Shown here piece by piece: positions 9,248-18,170 of a stretch of DNA of 64,000 bases. Below the pieces are notes generated by a model that made no database searches, was not told the origin of the DNA, and was given only the letters and a program-made list of their open reading frames with translations. This DNA is from Porphyrobacter sp. (GTDB lineage: Bacteria > Pseudomonadota > Alphaproteobacteria > Sphingomonadales > Sphingomonadaceae): the NCBI GenBank assembly GCA_017744315.1, contig JAGIBN010000010.1, positions 1 through 64,000 on the forward strand. The letters are read 5' to 3'. The position numbers and the translations under genes are program-made. Position 1 is the first letter of the stretch, and the number at the start of each line of letters is the position of its first letter.

Positions 9248-9849
9248 ATGGCTACCCCTACCCGTGCCGCCTGGGCGGAGAACGGCTGATTGCGAAGAAA
9301 TGTCGAAGCGGAGATCGTGTAGTCCTGCGACTGGCCCAGCATGGCCCAAAGCGGGAAGATCCGCTTGTAGGTAACCTGAGCGTGGAGCCACACTACGTCC
9401 TGAGCTCCACCACGACCGCCAAGGCCGACGTCTAGATCATACGATCCGTTGCCGTTGCGATCGACGTAGCATTCATTCGGGTCCCATTCTCCGTCGCCGT
9501 CCTTGTCGGTGAAGTCTTCCGGCAGATTGACGTCTTTGTAGTTGGCGTAATAGCTCGGGTCGAAATCGAAGCTGATATCGGTTGACGCATTTCCCACGGG
9601 GATGACCGCCTTCACCTGTCGGCTTACGCGCTCTTTGATGGTGGTCCATTGCGTGTTCTCAAGCGACGCCGAGCGTGCACCCTCATCGACCGCTCCCTGC
9701 AAAACGGACTGGGCGTAGAACAGGAAGCCGACGTCGAATACGGCCATCAACATCATCAGGAATACAGGCGCCACGAATGCAAATTCGATCGCCGCCACGC
9801 CTGTTTCATCGGCCGCCAGGCGCCGCCTGGTGAAGGGTCCTAGTTTCAT
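9238..9849 (-). CDS. TadE-like protein with EF-hand-type acidic loops (cassette 1, second gene)
   Basis: The 203-residue protein starts with a TadE-type sequence (DETGVAAIEFAFVAPVF, membrane helix about 18-45). After a periplasmic region it has two acidic loops: residues 115-126 (DKDGDGEWDPNE), which fit the 12-residue EF-hand pattern at every ligand position, and 130-140 (DRNGNGSYDLD), of dockerin/thrombospondin-3 type. It ends FLRNQPFSAQA...CP, a signature shared with the paralog at 12827-13432. C127 and the terminal Cys might pair. The ATG at 9849 follows the TadG stop by two bases; a TTG at 9855 is possible. Calcium binding is inferred from the pattern only. Confidence 0.8.
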   Translation of the reverse strand: MKLGPFTRRRLAADETGVAAIEFAFVAPVFLMMLMAVFDVGFLFYAQSVLQGAVDEGARSASLENTQWTTIKERVSRQVKAVIPVGNASTDISFDFDPSYYANYKDVNLPEDFTDKDGDGEWDPNECYVDRNGNGSYDLDVGLGGRGGAQDVVWLHAQVTYKRIFPLWAMLGQSQDYTISASTFLRNQPFSAQAARVGVAICP

Positions 9850-9851
9850 GA

Positions 9852-11936
9852 TCAATCCACCAGCCTCAGGTCGGCGACTTGCTTTGCGATGCTCTTAAAT
9901 GCGTCGCGAAGCTGGGTCGTGTTGTTGGCTTGGAACGCGCGGCCAGGATCGGCGCAAGTTGACAGGTTGCCGGAGACCGAGGTCCCGAACGCGATGGCCC
10001 AGATGCTCACGGCCCCTCGCTGAGCGTCGCAGAGCGCCTGGAAGCGCCGGGCGTGCAGCGTTGCGACAGATACACCCGTTGAGCCGGCGATCCGTTTTTC
10101 CAGATCCTCTACTCCGTAGGCGGTAATGGAGCCCGTGGCTTCGGCCGGTGTACCGTCGGTCAAGAAGATGATGTGGCGGCTGATTTGGCCGCCATTCGGG
10201 CCAATGAGATTGCGGTTGGAGAACATCCCTTGCGGGTTGATCAATCGCAGGCCCCAGATCATTCCGACATCAAGGTAGGTATTACCGCCTGCCGAGAGCG
10301 AATTGATATAGTTGTCGAATTGGGTCTTCGTCATGACATTCAGGTTGCGAATGCTGACGCCCGGGCATGTCAGGCTGTGCTTCTTTGCGGTGTAGCTGTT
10401 CCCCGTATAGGTCTGGCTGGCTGACCCCTTATCGCGCTCATAGCTCAGCTCGCGCAGGATCGGGCGCCACCTGCGAGAGGCCGAAGTGCCGCCATCAATG
10501 TAGTTGAGATCGAGCGCACCGGTCGGAATTGGCGAGAAGCTGCTCACGGCAACGGTGTCCCGCTCCTCGATGCATCCACCCCAGGTAGTGCTCGAAACGC
10601 TGCCGATACCCATGGCCTGAAGAGCAACCGGGTCGTAGGACCCACTCGTCGCCACCCGGTCGGTATCACTGACGCTGCTGGTGTAGTTGAGCGCTGTAGA
10701 AGCCTTATAAGCGTCCACGGCGTAGGTGACGGGCTGGTGGGTCCAGCTCGTGATCTTGTAGCCCTTATCCTTGATATATCGGGTTTGTATCACACGGCGC
10801 GTACAGGCGGCGTAGGTGCTGTTTGTCGCGCCAGAGACCTTCTCGAAGCTGACCTTGGTATAGGACTGGCCGGTTGTCGGCTCGCCGGTCTGAGCGGTGC
10901 TTGAACCCTCGGGTATATAGAGAATAGAGCTACCCAGCGATTCGCCACTCCATGAACTGCCAATGCGCGGGAATAGATTAACCTGAACGTTGGTCCCGTC
11001 GTCGATTTGGAAGCTAAGGTTGCCGCCGTATTGGTCGCAATCGAACTGCGAAATATTGGTGCCCGTAACGCTCACCGCGGTATAGGGGTTCTTCGAGTTG
11101 TCGTTAGACTTGTTGAAGACCTGCGTAAATTTCACCGGTGTGGCGCTGGAATCCACCTTCCAGCCATTGTCGACCAGAGTATTGAAATTGGCGACGCGCG
11201 ACTGAACCACCATCGTATCCGAAAGGTGGCTGAGCGGCAGTTCGCCTTTGCTCGCATCGGGAGAGCTCTTGAAGATATCCTTGACGTTTACCGCCTGGCT
11301 ATAAGGCACGAAGCCGTAGCGAACTTGCGACTGGGTATTGCCCACCATCGCGGTCGCCAGGGTATCGTAAAAATCCTTTGCAGCCAGCTTCAGCGAGTCG
11401 ATCTTCTTGGTGCCATTGATGGGATCGTCCATCGACCCAGTGACGTCGAGCACCAGCACGACATCGATGTTTGGAATCTGAAGGTCGGCGCTGCAGGTTA
11501 TCGAAAGCTGCTTGGGGTCGGCGCCAAACATTCCCATCACGACCATGGGAACTGTCGTCTTCGCGATGCCGCTGACCTTGCCTTCCGAATTGGCGCTGCT
11601 GACGAACGACGTGTTCCTGGTGCCGTAGTCAGCATCCTGGAAGTTGAAATTGAACATGCTGTTGGCGCGATTTTGCGCGGCCGTGGTGTAGGTGTTGGTC
11701 GACATGGCCTTGCGACCCGCGAGCACCGCGGAGTCACAGGCTGCCTGGACGCGGCCCTTCGCGAGGTACACGCGGCTGATGTCGACGGCGCCGCCGATAA
11801 CGGCGAGCATAGGAAGCGTGGCCGCGGCGGTAATGGCCATGATGTTGCCCGCATCGTTGCGCAACAATCGGCGGAGCACGCCTTCTCGGCTGCTCGTGCT
11901 ATTTTTCCGCGATGCGCATTGCTTGGCATCAAGCAT
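9852..11936 (-). CDS. TadG-like protein with von Willebrand A domain (cassette 1, first gene)
   Basis: The 694-residue protein has an N-terminal TadG/Flp-like segment (RNDAGNIMAITAAATLPML, membrane helix about 32-55) and then a von Willebrand factor A domain. The metal-ion-dependent adhesion site is visible as D164-V-T-G-S168 plus a later LTDGTPAE. A long Ser/Thr/Tyr-rich insert (about 250-470) lies within the domain. The C-terminus reads CADPGRAFQANNTTQL...LRDAF, typical of vWA-containing TadG proteins. Such proteins sit in the cell envelope and are linked to Tad pili and surface adhesion. It starts at the ATG at 11936 with only a weak GGGG. It is paralogous to 13429-15495. Confidence 0.85.
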   Translation of the reverse strand: MLDAKQCASRKNSTSSREGVLRRLLRNDAGNIMAITAAATLPMLAVIGGAVDISRVYLAKGRVQAACDSAVLAGRKAMSTNTYTTAAQNRANSMFNFNFQDADYGTRNTSFVSSANSEGKVSGIAKTTVPMVVMGMFGADPKQLSITCSADLQIPNIDVVLVLDVTGSMDDPINGTKKIDSLKLAAKDFYDTLATAMVGNTQSQVRYGFVPYSQAVNVKDIFKSSPDASKGELPLSHLSDTMVVQSRVANFNTLVDNGWKVDSSATPVKFTQVFNKSNDNSKNPYTAVSVTGTNISQFDCDQYGGNLSFQIDDGTNVQVNLFPRIGSSWSGESLGSSILYIPEGSSTAQTGEPTTGQSYTKVSFEKVSGATNSTYAACTRRVIQTRYIKDKGYKITSWTHQPVTYAVDAYKASTALNYTSSVSDTDRVATSGSYDPVALQAMGIGSVSSTTWGGCIEERDTVAVSSFSPIPTGALDLNYIDGGTSASRRWRPILRELSYERDKGSASQTYTGNSYTAKKHSLTCPGVSIRNLNVMTKTQFDNYINSLSAGGNTYLDVGMIWGLRLINPQGMFSNRNLIGPNGGQISRHIIFLTDGTPAEATGSITAYGVEDLEKRIAGSTGVSVATLHARRFQALCDAQRGAVSIWAIAFGTSVSGNLSTCADPGRAFQANNTTQLRDAFKSIAKQVADLRLVD

Positions 11937-12171
11937 GGAATTGACCCCGAATAACTCGACCCAATTCCAGCCAATAGTGTTTTACGGTGACTGGACCCTC
12001 AAAGATGAGGGTTAATGAAGTGTTGCCATTCGGACGTGGAACGCGGCGTTTTGCGAGGTAGGGCTTACCTCTGTTATGCCACTAAGAATTACCAGTGATA
12101 TCAGATGGAAGTCGATCAATCCTGCGTCGCAGCAGGCCCCGTATTGAAGCCCGGCGACAGACGCTCAGCCT
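11937..12171. promoter_or_regulatory. 235-base gap between the two Tad-like cassettes
   Basis: No gene is visible. It should contain the end signals of cassette 2 and the promoter of cassette 1, both read leftward. Two short perfect hairpins are present: CCCTCA/TGAGGG (11996-12001 and 12006-12011) and GAGGTA/TACCTC (12055-12060 and 12066-12071). Neither is followed by a T-tract, so their role is open. Confidence 0.4.
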
Positions 12172-12816
12172 TCACGAACAAGTTGAAACGTCGTCTCCGT
12201 CGGTATTGTAAACCTCACTGAGATCGCGATCGTCCCTGACGTTGAACGCAGCGTAGTCGGTAATCTCGCCGAGGGGGAGGCTGATTAGCGGGACCAGAGG
12301 TTTGTACTCGTAGGCGATTTCGACCACCATCACCGCGGTTCCAGGCGCGGCCATGACCTTGTCATTCGCTGGGCCCATTCCGTCTGCTGGGGTGTCTCCC
12401 TCGACGCCATACGAGGAGGCGTGAGTAAGGTCCCCGAAACAACGCTGCCACTTGATGAGCTGTTGATCGCTCCCATTGCGTTGCAGGCTGGACAGAATGA
12501 TCCGGCCGTTCTGCGCGAGATCAATCGATCCGGCCTGCAGGTTTGCGCCGACAAAGACGTCGTTAATTTCGGCTTCGCTGATCGGCTTGTTCCGGATCGC
12601 ACTTTGCGCGCCCATGCGTGAGGCATTGTCGGCCGTTAGGGCAGCGATTTCACCGATACGCTTGAGCGTGATTACGTAGTTCGCGAGCTCCAGGCCCGAA
12701 CTCATCAGCACCAAGAGAATTGGCAGCGTCACCGCGAACTCGATAAACGCCACACCTCGTTGATCTAGGCGAAGGCGGCGAGTGAGGCCGGCGGGAAGGA
12801 GCTTGGCAAGGGTCAT
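12172..12816 (-). CDS. TadE-like membrane-anchored protein (cassette 2, third gene)
   Basis: The 214-residue paralog of the protein at 8549-9247. The TadE-like N-terminus reads DQRGVAFIEFAVTLPILLVL with a membrane helix at about 18-42. The middle shares SLQRNGSDQQLIKWQRC with SLQQNSSGRQTILWQRC of the cassette 1 copy, and the C-terminus shares VRDDRDLSEVYN...STC. It starts at the ATG at 12816 behind AGGA, 10 bases after the stop of the preceding gene. It is the last gene of cassette 2. Function is inferred from the Tad-like family only. Confidence 0.8.
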   Translation of the reverse strand: MTLAKLLPAGLTRRLRLDQRGVAFIEFAVTLPILLVLMSSGLELANYVITLKRIGEIAALTADNASRMGAQSAIRNKPISEAEINDVFVGANLQAGSIDLAQNGRIILSSLQRNGSDQQLIKWQRCFGDLTHASSYGVEGDTPADGMGPANDKVMAAPGTAVMVVEIAYEYKPLVPLISLPLGEITDYAAFNVRDDRDLSEVYNTDGDDVSTCS

Positions 12817-12826
12817 GGTCCCAATC

Positions 12827-13432
12827 CTACGGGCAGGTGCGGATGGCCGGCTCGGCCTGATTGGCGAAGGGCTGGTTGCGCATGATCGCGCTCGCCGTGA
12901 CAGTTGCCACCTGGTCCCAGCCAAGCAGTCCTGCGACCGGGAACAGTCGATCGTAAGTGAGCGTGGCGGTGTAGACCACGGCGTCTTTGGCTCCGCCGGT
13001 GCCGGCCGTGCCCGTGTCCCTGTCCCTCACCAGGTTGTTATTGCCGTCGACGAACGGTTCGCCATGATTGCACTCCCCATCGCCGTCTATGTCCTTGAAA
13101 GGTTCCAAGCCGCTGGCGAGAGCGTACGACTTGAAGGCCCTGCGCTCGAAAGAGAGGTTGCCGTGAGGGACGAGTCTGTGAACTTGCTCTGTGACGCCGG
13201 CATCGACCGCGGCGACGTTGGCCGCTGTGGCGGTTTCTAGGGTGGAAGCGCGGGCGGCTGCGTTGACTTCGCCCGCCAGGATCGAGCGTGCGTAGAGAAA
13301 ATATCCTGTGTCGAACAGGAACATCAGCAGCCCGGCGAACACGGGCAATATGAAAGCGAATTCGACAATCGTCGCTCCCCGCTCGTCACTCACAAGCGCG
13401 CGTGTGAAGCGACACAAACTCCTGCGCATCAT
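12827..13432 (-). CDS. TadE-like protein with EF-hand-type acidic loop (cassette 2, second gene)
   Basis: The 201-residue paralog of the protein at 9238-9849. TadE-like start (DERGATIVEFAFILPVF, helix about 19-47). Residues 114-125 (DIDGDGECNHGE) match the canonical EF-hand loop, and 129-139 (DGNNNLVRDRD) is a looser second loop. It ends IMRNQPFANQA...CP like the cassette 1 copy. The ATG at 13432 overlaps the TadG-like stop as ATGA, so translation is probably coupled. Two adjacent ATGs (13432, 13429) make the exact start uncertain by one residue. Confidence 0.8.
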   Translation of the reverse strand: MMRRSLCRFTRALVSDERGATIVEFAFILPVFAGLLMFLFDTGYFLYARSILAGEVNAAARASTLETATAANVAAVDAGVTEQVHRLVPHGNLSFERRAFKSYALASGLEPFKDIDGDGECNHGEPFVDGNNNLVRDRDTGTAGTGGAKDAVVYTATLTYDRLFPVAGLLGWDQVATVTASAIMRNQPFANQAEPAIRTCP

Positions 13433-15495
13433 TTCGTAATCCGCAACTGGGCAATCTGTGTCGCGATCTCGGCGAAAGCCGCGTTCAATGCCGGAGCATC
13501 GGCTGCTGCATAGGCACGTCCCGGCGAGGCACAATTCTTGAGGTTCGGCGGCACGGCCGCCACACCGCCGTCCTTGAACTCATCACCGAAGGCGATGACC
13601 CACACGGTGATGTTCATGTGGTCCTTTGCGTAAGTGCACAATTCTTGGAGACGATCCTCGGTGATTGCATTTTGTGTCGGATCGTCGGGAACGGCGTCGG
13701 TCGGTGTACGCCGCCGATCCATCGCCGAAACGCCCCATGCGTCGTAGGCGTTAAGTTTAGTCTCGGTGTTTCCATCCGTCATCAAGATCAGATGACGGGC
13801 CACACGACCGGTCGCCTCCGCAGCACGATTTTCCGCAGCGAATAGACCGTCCGGCGACATGAGGCGCAAACCCCATACGAACCCGATGTCGTGATAGGTG
13901 AAACCGTTCGGGTTGAGCCCGTTCAGGTAGGTGGTCAGCTCGCCTTGGGTCGGTATCGCACGAAGCATGCGGGCGGCCCTGGGGCAAGCAGCGTAGAGCG
14001 AATAATTGCCATAGGTGAAGAAGGAACTGTTGCTGGTGTTCCCCCTCAATATCGTGCGGGTCTCTGGGTCATTCGTGTACAACCAGTTCGCATTCGTATC
14101 CGTTGGCGAGTAAGCTATGCGCGCATAGACCAAGGCCGGCAGAAAGGGCTTCCACTGGGTTTCGGGCTTGGATCGGTCGGGCACCATTTCGACATCCATG
14201 TCAAGGCGAGGGACACCTGAACCTTCGTTGGTGCGGCGTGTGGCGCGTTCCTCGATACAGCCGTTGGCCGCTCCCCAATTGACCGTTACGTTGGCTGCAC
14301 CGTCGCCCGTTGAATTCAGGAGAACTGGCGCCGTGAGACTTCCGCCAGTAACCGTTCCAGCGCCAGACGCGGTCTTCAAGCTCGTCATCGAATACGATAC
14401 GGGCCTGTATATCCAATGAGGATACTTCCCGCCGGGTATCGGTTTACCGGCATCGGGATTTTGAATTATCCTCTGCAGCCATTTGTATATGACCCCGTCC
14501 CAGACCGCCTTCGTGATAGTACAAACACCACCAGCGGTGCTCGCAGAATAAGTGTTTCCGGTGTACACCTGAGTACAAGTACGCTCTCGCGGGACTCCGG
14601 TTGCTGGAACCCAGGGGGTGCATGTCGAAGATTGCGTGCGAGTATTGGGCGGCGCGACGCAGTTCTCGAGCGAACGACTCGTGTCCGTGGTTACGACCGG
14701 AAGACCGATTTGCTCTCCTGGAGGAGTCTGATCATATATCTCGCCCGGCTGGGTACTGCCCGGAGCCTGATAGACCGTGTCAAAAACGCGTGAGTCGTAT
14801 ACTGCGTTGTCAACGATCCAATCGGGCCTGAGTAGTGTTCCAACGTTTACCGTGGAGGAATAGGGCACGAATCCATAGCGGATGTTGCTTCCAGCAGGTT
14901 TCAGGCCTTCCAAGGTGTCATAAAAGTTTGTCACAGAGCTGCGCAGAACCCTGATGCGAGACTGGCTGTCGCCTTGGTTCGTCTGATTCATCGACAATGT
15001 CGTATCGAGAACGAACATCACGTCCGTGTTCGGCAACTGAAGGTCGGCCGTGCAGGTTGCCGAAATCTCTCGTTCCGGCTGACCGAACAGGGTCATCAAA
15101 GTCATGGGCACCGAGACGGTGGCGGTACCGGTGACCGCGCCAGCGCCGGACGCCTCGTACTCAACCTCAACGCTTTCCGTGCCGTACTTCCCTTCCGGGA
15201 AATTGCTGCGGAAGAACTCTTCCGCAGTGCCTTTGTCGGCGGTGGTGAAGTCCAAACCCACCATGGACTTTCGCCCCGCGAGCGAGCCCGCGTCACACGC
15301 CTGCTGCAAGCGGGTCTTGGTCAGGTAGAGACGGCTCATATCGATCCCGCCGCCGATCATGGCCATCAGCGGGAGGAGAGACGCGGCCGCAATCGCCATT
15401 ACGTTGCCACCATCGCTGTAGCGGAGGCGGCGAAGTAGGCCGCGGTTGCTATCGGCGGCAAGCTCCTGCAGGTGATGCGGCGAGGTGTCAGGCAT
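13429..15495 (-). CDS. TadG-like protein with von Willebrand A domain (cassette 2, first gene)
   Basis: The 688-residue paralog of the 9852-11936 product. N-terminal TadG segment (SDGGNVMAIAAASLLPLM, helix about 32-55), then a vWA domain whose metal site begins at D164 (DTTLSM) and continues with MTDGNTETK. In both paralogs this aspartate is residue 164, showing an N-terminal region collinear without gaps. The insert between (about 230-500) differs strongly from the other copy and has several Cys, Thr and Pro residues (for example the run around TCTPWVPATGVPRERTC). The C-terminus reads CASPGRAYAAADAPAL. It is first in a tightly overlapping three-gene operon. Confidence 0.85.
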   Translation of the reverse strand: MPDTSPHHLQELAADSNRGLLRRLRYSDGGNVMAIAAASLLPLMAMIGGGIDMSRLYLTKTRLQQACDAGSLAGRKSMVGLDFTTADKGTAEEFFRSNFPEGKYGTESVEVEYEASGAGAVTGTATVSVPMTLMTLFGQPEREISATCTADLQLPNTDVMFVLDTTLSMNQTNQGDSQSRIRVLRSSVTNFYDTLEGLKPAGSNIRYGFVPYSSTVNVGTLLRPDWIVDNAVYDSRVFDTVYQAPGSTQPGEIYDQTPPGEQIGLPVVTTDTSRSLENCVAPPNTRTQSSTCTPWVPATGVPRERTCTQVYTGNTYSASTAGGVCTITKAVWDGVIYKWLQRIIQNPDAGKPIPGGKYPHWIYRPVSYSMTSLKTASGAGTVTGGSLTAPVLLNSTGDGAANVTVNWGAANGCIEERATRRTNEGSGVPRLDMDVEMVPDRSKPETQWKPFLPALVYARIAYSPTDTNANWLYTNDPETRTILRGNTSNSSFFTYGNYSLYAACPRAARMLRAIPTQGELTTYLNGLNPNGFTYHDIGFVWGLRLMSPDGLFAAENRAAEATGRVARHLILMTDGNTETKLNAYDAWGVSAMDRRRTPTDAVPDDPTQNAITEDRLQELCTYAKDHMNITVWVIAFGDEFKDGGVAAVPPNLKNCASPGRAYAAADAPALNAAFAEIATQIAQLRITK

Positions 15496-15649
15496 TGAAG
15501 AATTCCCGGAATTGGACGATCACTTCCGGCCCGCGCACCTTTACGGTTAACCAAGTTTCGATGAGCGGATTTGCGGTGATCATAAGGCTATCAAGGGTCA
15601 GGCTTTGGCCCCTCCGCCGTCGTATATTCTGCGGCTTCGAGGTGGCGTG

Positions 15650-16300
15650 ATGGCCGGGGAACAGGCTTTGCTTGACGGTCTACTAGAACCAGAAAGGCTT
15701 GCGCTTCACTACGTAGATGGCCGTAGTCGCAAGGAGTGGTTAACCATATTGGCGCTCGATCAGCGCCTGGGTGCGATCCTGCGCACACGTCGCGAACCGA
15801 TCATGGCGCAGGTCCGCTTGGCCTGGTGGCGAGAGATGCTCGAGCGCGACCCCATGCAGTGGCCTCAGGGTGAGCCGGTGCTGGAGGCGCTACGGGAATG
15901 GGGCGACCCGTCCGGTCTCGCAGCGCTCGTTTCCGGATGGGAGGCGCTGCTCTCTGAGGAGCTCTCAAGCGAGGTAATTGCCGAGTTCATCGCCGGACGC
16001 GGGGCGGCGTTTGCCGGTCTTGCACGAGAGCTGGGAGTGGATGCCATCGAGCCAGCGCGTCGGGCTGCGGAAATCTGGGCGCTGGCGGACCTGGCTGCCA
16101 ATATCTCCGACGAGGCCGAGCGCGCGCGCGTCGTGGTCTACGGGAGAGATTTGCGTGTTCCGCGGTTGCCTCGGGCACTCCGGCCCCTCGCGATCCTGGC
16201 GGGATTGGGCGCGGAGGCGCTGCGAAAGGGGGGCGCTCCGTTGATTAGCGGAAGGGCGAGTGCGCTTCTGGTCTTGCGGATTGGATTGTTCGGGCGGTAG
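15650..16300 (+). CDS. short squalene/phytoene synthase-family protein
   Basis: The 216-residue protein resembles the squalene/phytoene synthase fold, especially the NDUFAF6-like branch. LALDQRLGAILRTRREPIMAQVRLAWWREML (positions about 33-63) corresponds to the family's first helices, and EPARRAAEIWALADLAAN to a later one. I do not see the two DxxxD prenyl-diphosphate-binding motifs, and it is shorter than the usual 270-300 residues. A catalytic prenyl synthase role is therefore unlikely; an assembly-factor role is speculation. The ATG at 15650 has GAGGTGG upstream; an earlier TTG at 15605 is less likely. Divergent to Tad cassette 2. Confidence 0.7.
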   Translation: MAGEQALLDGLLEPERLALHYVDGRSRKEWLTILALDQRLGAILRTRREPIMAQVRLAWWREMLERDPMQWPQGEPVLEALREWGDPSGLAALVSGWEALLSEELSSEVIAEFIAGRGAAFAGLARELGVDAIEPARRAAEIWALADLAANISDEAERARVVVYGRDLRVPRLPRALRPLAILAGLGAEALRKGGAPLISGRASALLVLRIGLFGR

Positions 16301-16328
16301 TTAAGTCCCTGAATCAAAAGGGGACGTC

Positions 16329-16781
16329 GTGAATCGCTTGGTGCTCGGTGCCTTTGGCGCGCTGGTATTAGTCGGCATTGGCTTGTTCTGGCTGCAGGGC
16401 AGGGCGGAGGTTGAAGAGGCCGCTCCTCCGCCGTCGATCCCTGAGGAGGTGCCAACCGGTTTGCCGAGCGCCGATGTCGCTGGACTGCTTGGCCCGGCAC
16501 CTCCCGAAGCGAGCGAGCTCAGCCAGGAACAGCGCCGGTTCTTCCGCTATGACCGCAACCGGGATTTGAAGATCACTCGCGAGGAAATGCTCTCGACCCG
16601 CACCAAGGCCTTTCGCGATCTCGATGTCGACGGGAACAACCTGCTGACGTTCGAGGAGTGGGCGGTTGCCACCGTGACCCGCTTCGAAAGCGCGGACGCC
16701 GACGGCAATCGCTCGCTCACCCAGAAGGAGTTCGCGGCGACGGCGCCCAAACCGTCGAGCACTCCGCGTTGTAGCTGCTGA
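16329..16781 (+). CDS. membrane-anchored EF-hand protein
   Basis: The 150-residue protein has one N-terminal membrane segment or uncleaved signal (about 4-22), a Pro-rich spacer and three EF-hand-like loops: D75-E86, D99-E110 and D123-E134. The last two keep ligands at positions 1, 3, 5, 9 and 12 (DVDGNNLLTFEE and DADGNRSLTQKE). The protein probably binds calcium in the periplasm. It begins at a GTG (16329) preceded by AAAAGGGGAC. It follows the SQS-like gene by 28 bases and may share its transcript. Confidence 0.85.
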   Translation: MNRLVLGAFGALVLVGIGLFWLQGRAEVEEAAPPPSIPEEVPTGLPSADVAGLLGPAPPEASELSQEQRRFFRYDRNRDLKITREEMLSTRTKAFRDLDVDGNNLLTFEEWAVATVTRFESADADGNRSLTQKEFAATAPKPSSTPRCSC

Positions 16782-16793
16782 CCCGGCGAAGGG

Positions 16794-18125
16794 TCAGGCG
16801 GGGACCGTTTCGCTCGATGCGAGCCATTCGCCGAACTCGGCCTTGCCCCGTTCGGTATACGCCTCTTTCCGCTGCTTCTTCTTCACATCGTGAAGCGGCG
16901 GGAAGAGACCGAAGTTCACGTTCATGGGCTGATAGTGTTCCGCTTCCGCGTCGCCAGTAATGTGCGCGAGGAGGGCACCCATGGCGCTCGTGCGGGGAGG
17001 GGAGGTCCATTCCCGGCCTGCGACTTCCGCAGCCGTCATAAGGCCCGTGAGGAGACCGACAGCCGAGCTTTCAACATAACCCTCGCAGCCGGTGATCTGT
17101 CCGGCGAAACGAATGTGCGGCGCGCTTTTCAGGCGAAGCTGGCGGTCGAGCAGGGTGGGGGAGTTCAGGAAGGTGTTGCGATGCAACCCGCCGAGCCGGG
17201 CGAACTCGGCATTCTCGAGGCCTGGGATCGTGCGGAACAGCCGGACCTGCTCGGCATGGCGGAGCTTGGTCTGGAAGCCCACCATGTTCCACAGCGTGCC
17301 GAGCTTGTTGTCCTGCCGCAACTGGACCACCGCGTAAGGCCAGCGGCCGGTGCGGGGATCGTCGAGCCCAACTGGCTTCATCGGGCCGTAGCGCAGCGTG
17401 TCGACGCCGCGTTCGGCCATAACCTCAATCGGCATGCAGCCGTCGAAATAGGGGGTGTTCGCCTCCCACTCCTTGAACACCGTCTTCTCGCCCTCGACCA
17501 GGCCCTGGTGGAAGGCGAGGTACTGCTCCTTGTCCATCGGACAGTTGATGTAGTCCTTGCCGTCGCCCTTGTTCCACCGCGACTGCATCCAGCAAACCGA
17601 CATGTCGATGCTCTCATGGTGCACGATCGGGGCGATGGCGTCGAAGAAGGCCAGGCTGTCGCTGCCGGTGGCGCGGCCGATGCTCTCGGCGAGGGAAGCG
17701 GCAGTCAGCGGGCCGGTGGAGACGATCGTCAGTCCGCTTTCGGGGAGGACGTCGACCTTTTCGCGGACGATCTCGATGTTCGGATGGCTCTCGAGCGCCT
17801 TCTGCACTTCCTCGGAGAACACATCGCGGTCCACGGCCATGGCCGATCCCGCCGGCACGCGTGCAACTTCGCCGGCGCGCATGATGAGCGAGTCCAGCCG
17901 CCGCATCTCGTGGTGCAGTAGGCCGACGGCGTTGCGCTCGTCATCGTCGGAGCGGAAGCTGTTCGAGCAGACGAGTTCGGCGAGGCCGTCGGTCTGGTGG
18001 GCGGGCGTGGATCCGCCGCCGCCGCGCATTTCAGAGAGGCGCACCTTCACGCCGCGATTGGCGAGTTGCCAGGCGGCTTCGCTGCCGGCGAGGCCGCCGC
18101 CGATGATATGGACTTGGTAGGTCAT
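16794..18125 (-). CDS. trmFO: folate-dependent tRNA (uracil-54-C5)-methyltransferase TrmFO
   Basis: FAD enzyme that uses methylenetetrahydrofolate to make ribothymidine-54 in tRNA. The 443-residue protein has the dinucleotide-binding start [18 protein letters not shown], the family signature [32 protein letters not shown] in the middle, and the conserved C-terminal region with [15 protein letters not shown] and [11 protein letters not shown]. Length and motifs are as in other TrmFO proteins, which occur in Firmicutes and alphaproteobacteria in place of SAM-dependent TrmA. It is divergent to the YhhN-family gene. Confidence 0.97.
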   Translation of the reverse strand: MTYQVHIIGGGLAGSEAAWQLANRGVKVRLSEMRGGGGSTPAHQTDGLAELVCSNSFRSDDDERNAVGLLHHEMRRLDSLIMRAGEVARVPAGSAMAVDRDVFSEEVQKALESHPNIEIVREKVDVLPESGLTIVSTGPLTAASLAESIGRATGSDSLAFFDAIAPIVHHESIDMSVCWMQSRWNKGDGKDYINCPMDKEQYLAFHQGLVEGEKTVFKEWEANTPYFDGCMPIEVMAERGVDTLRYGPMKPVGLDDPRTGRWPYAVVQLRQDNKLGTLWNMVGFQTKLRHAEQVRLFRTIPGLENAEFARLGGLHRNTFLNSPTLLDRQLRLKSAPHIRFAGQITGCEGYVESSAVGLLTGLMTAAEVAGREWTSPPRTSAMGALLAHITGDAEAEHYQPMNVNFGLFPPLHDVKKKQRKEAYTERGKAEFGEWLASSETVPA

Positions 18126-18170
18126 GCAACGGGCGCTTGCTCCCGGGCGTCCGCCGCGTCAAGGAAAGGC

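Noticed and set aside
15545..15552. GGTTAACC palindrome upstream of Tad cassette 2 as a CtrA site
   Set aside because: It does not have a second TTAA half-site at the seven-base spacing.
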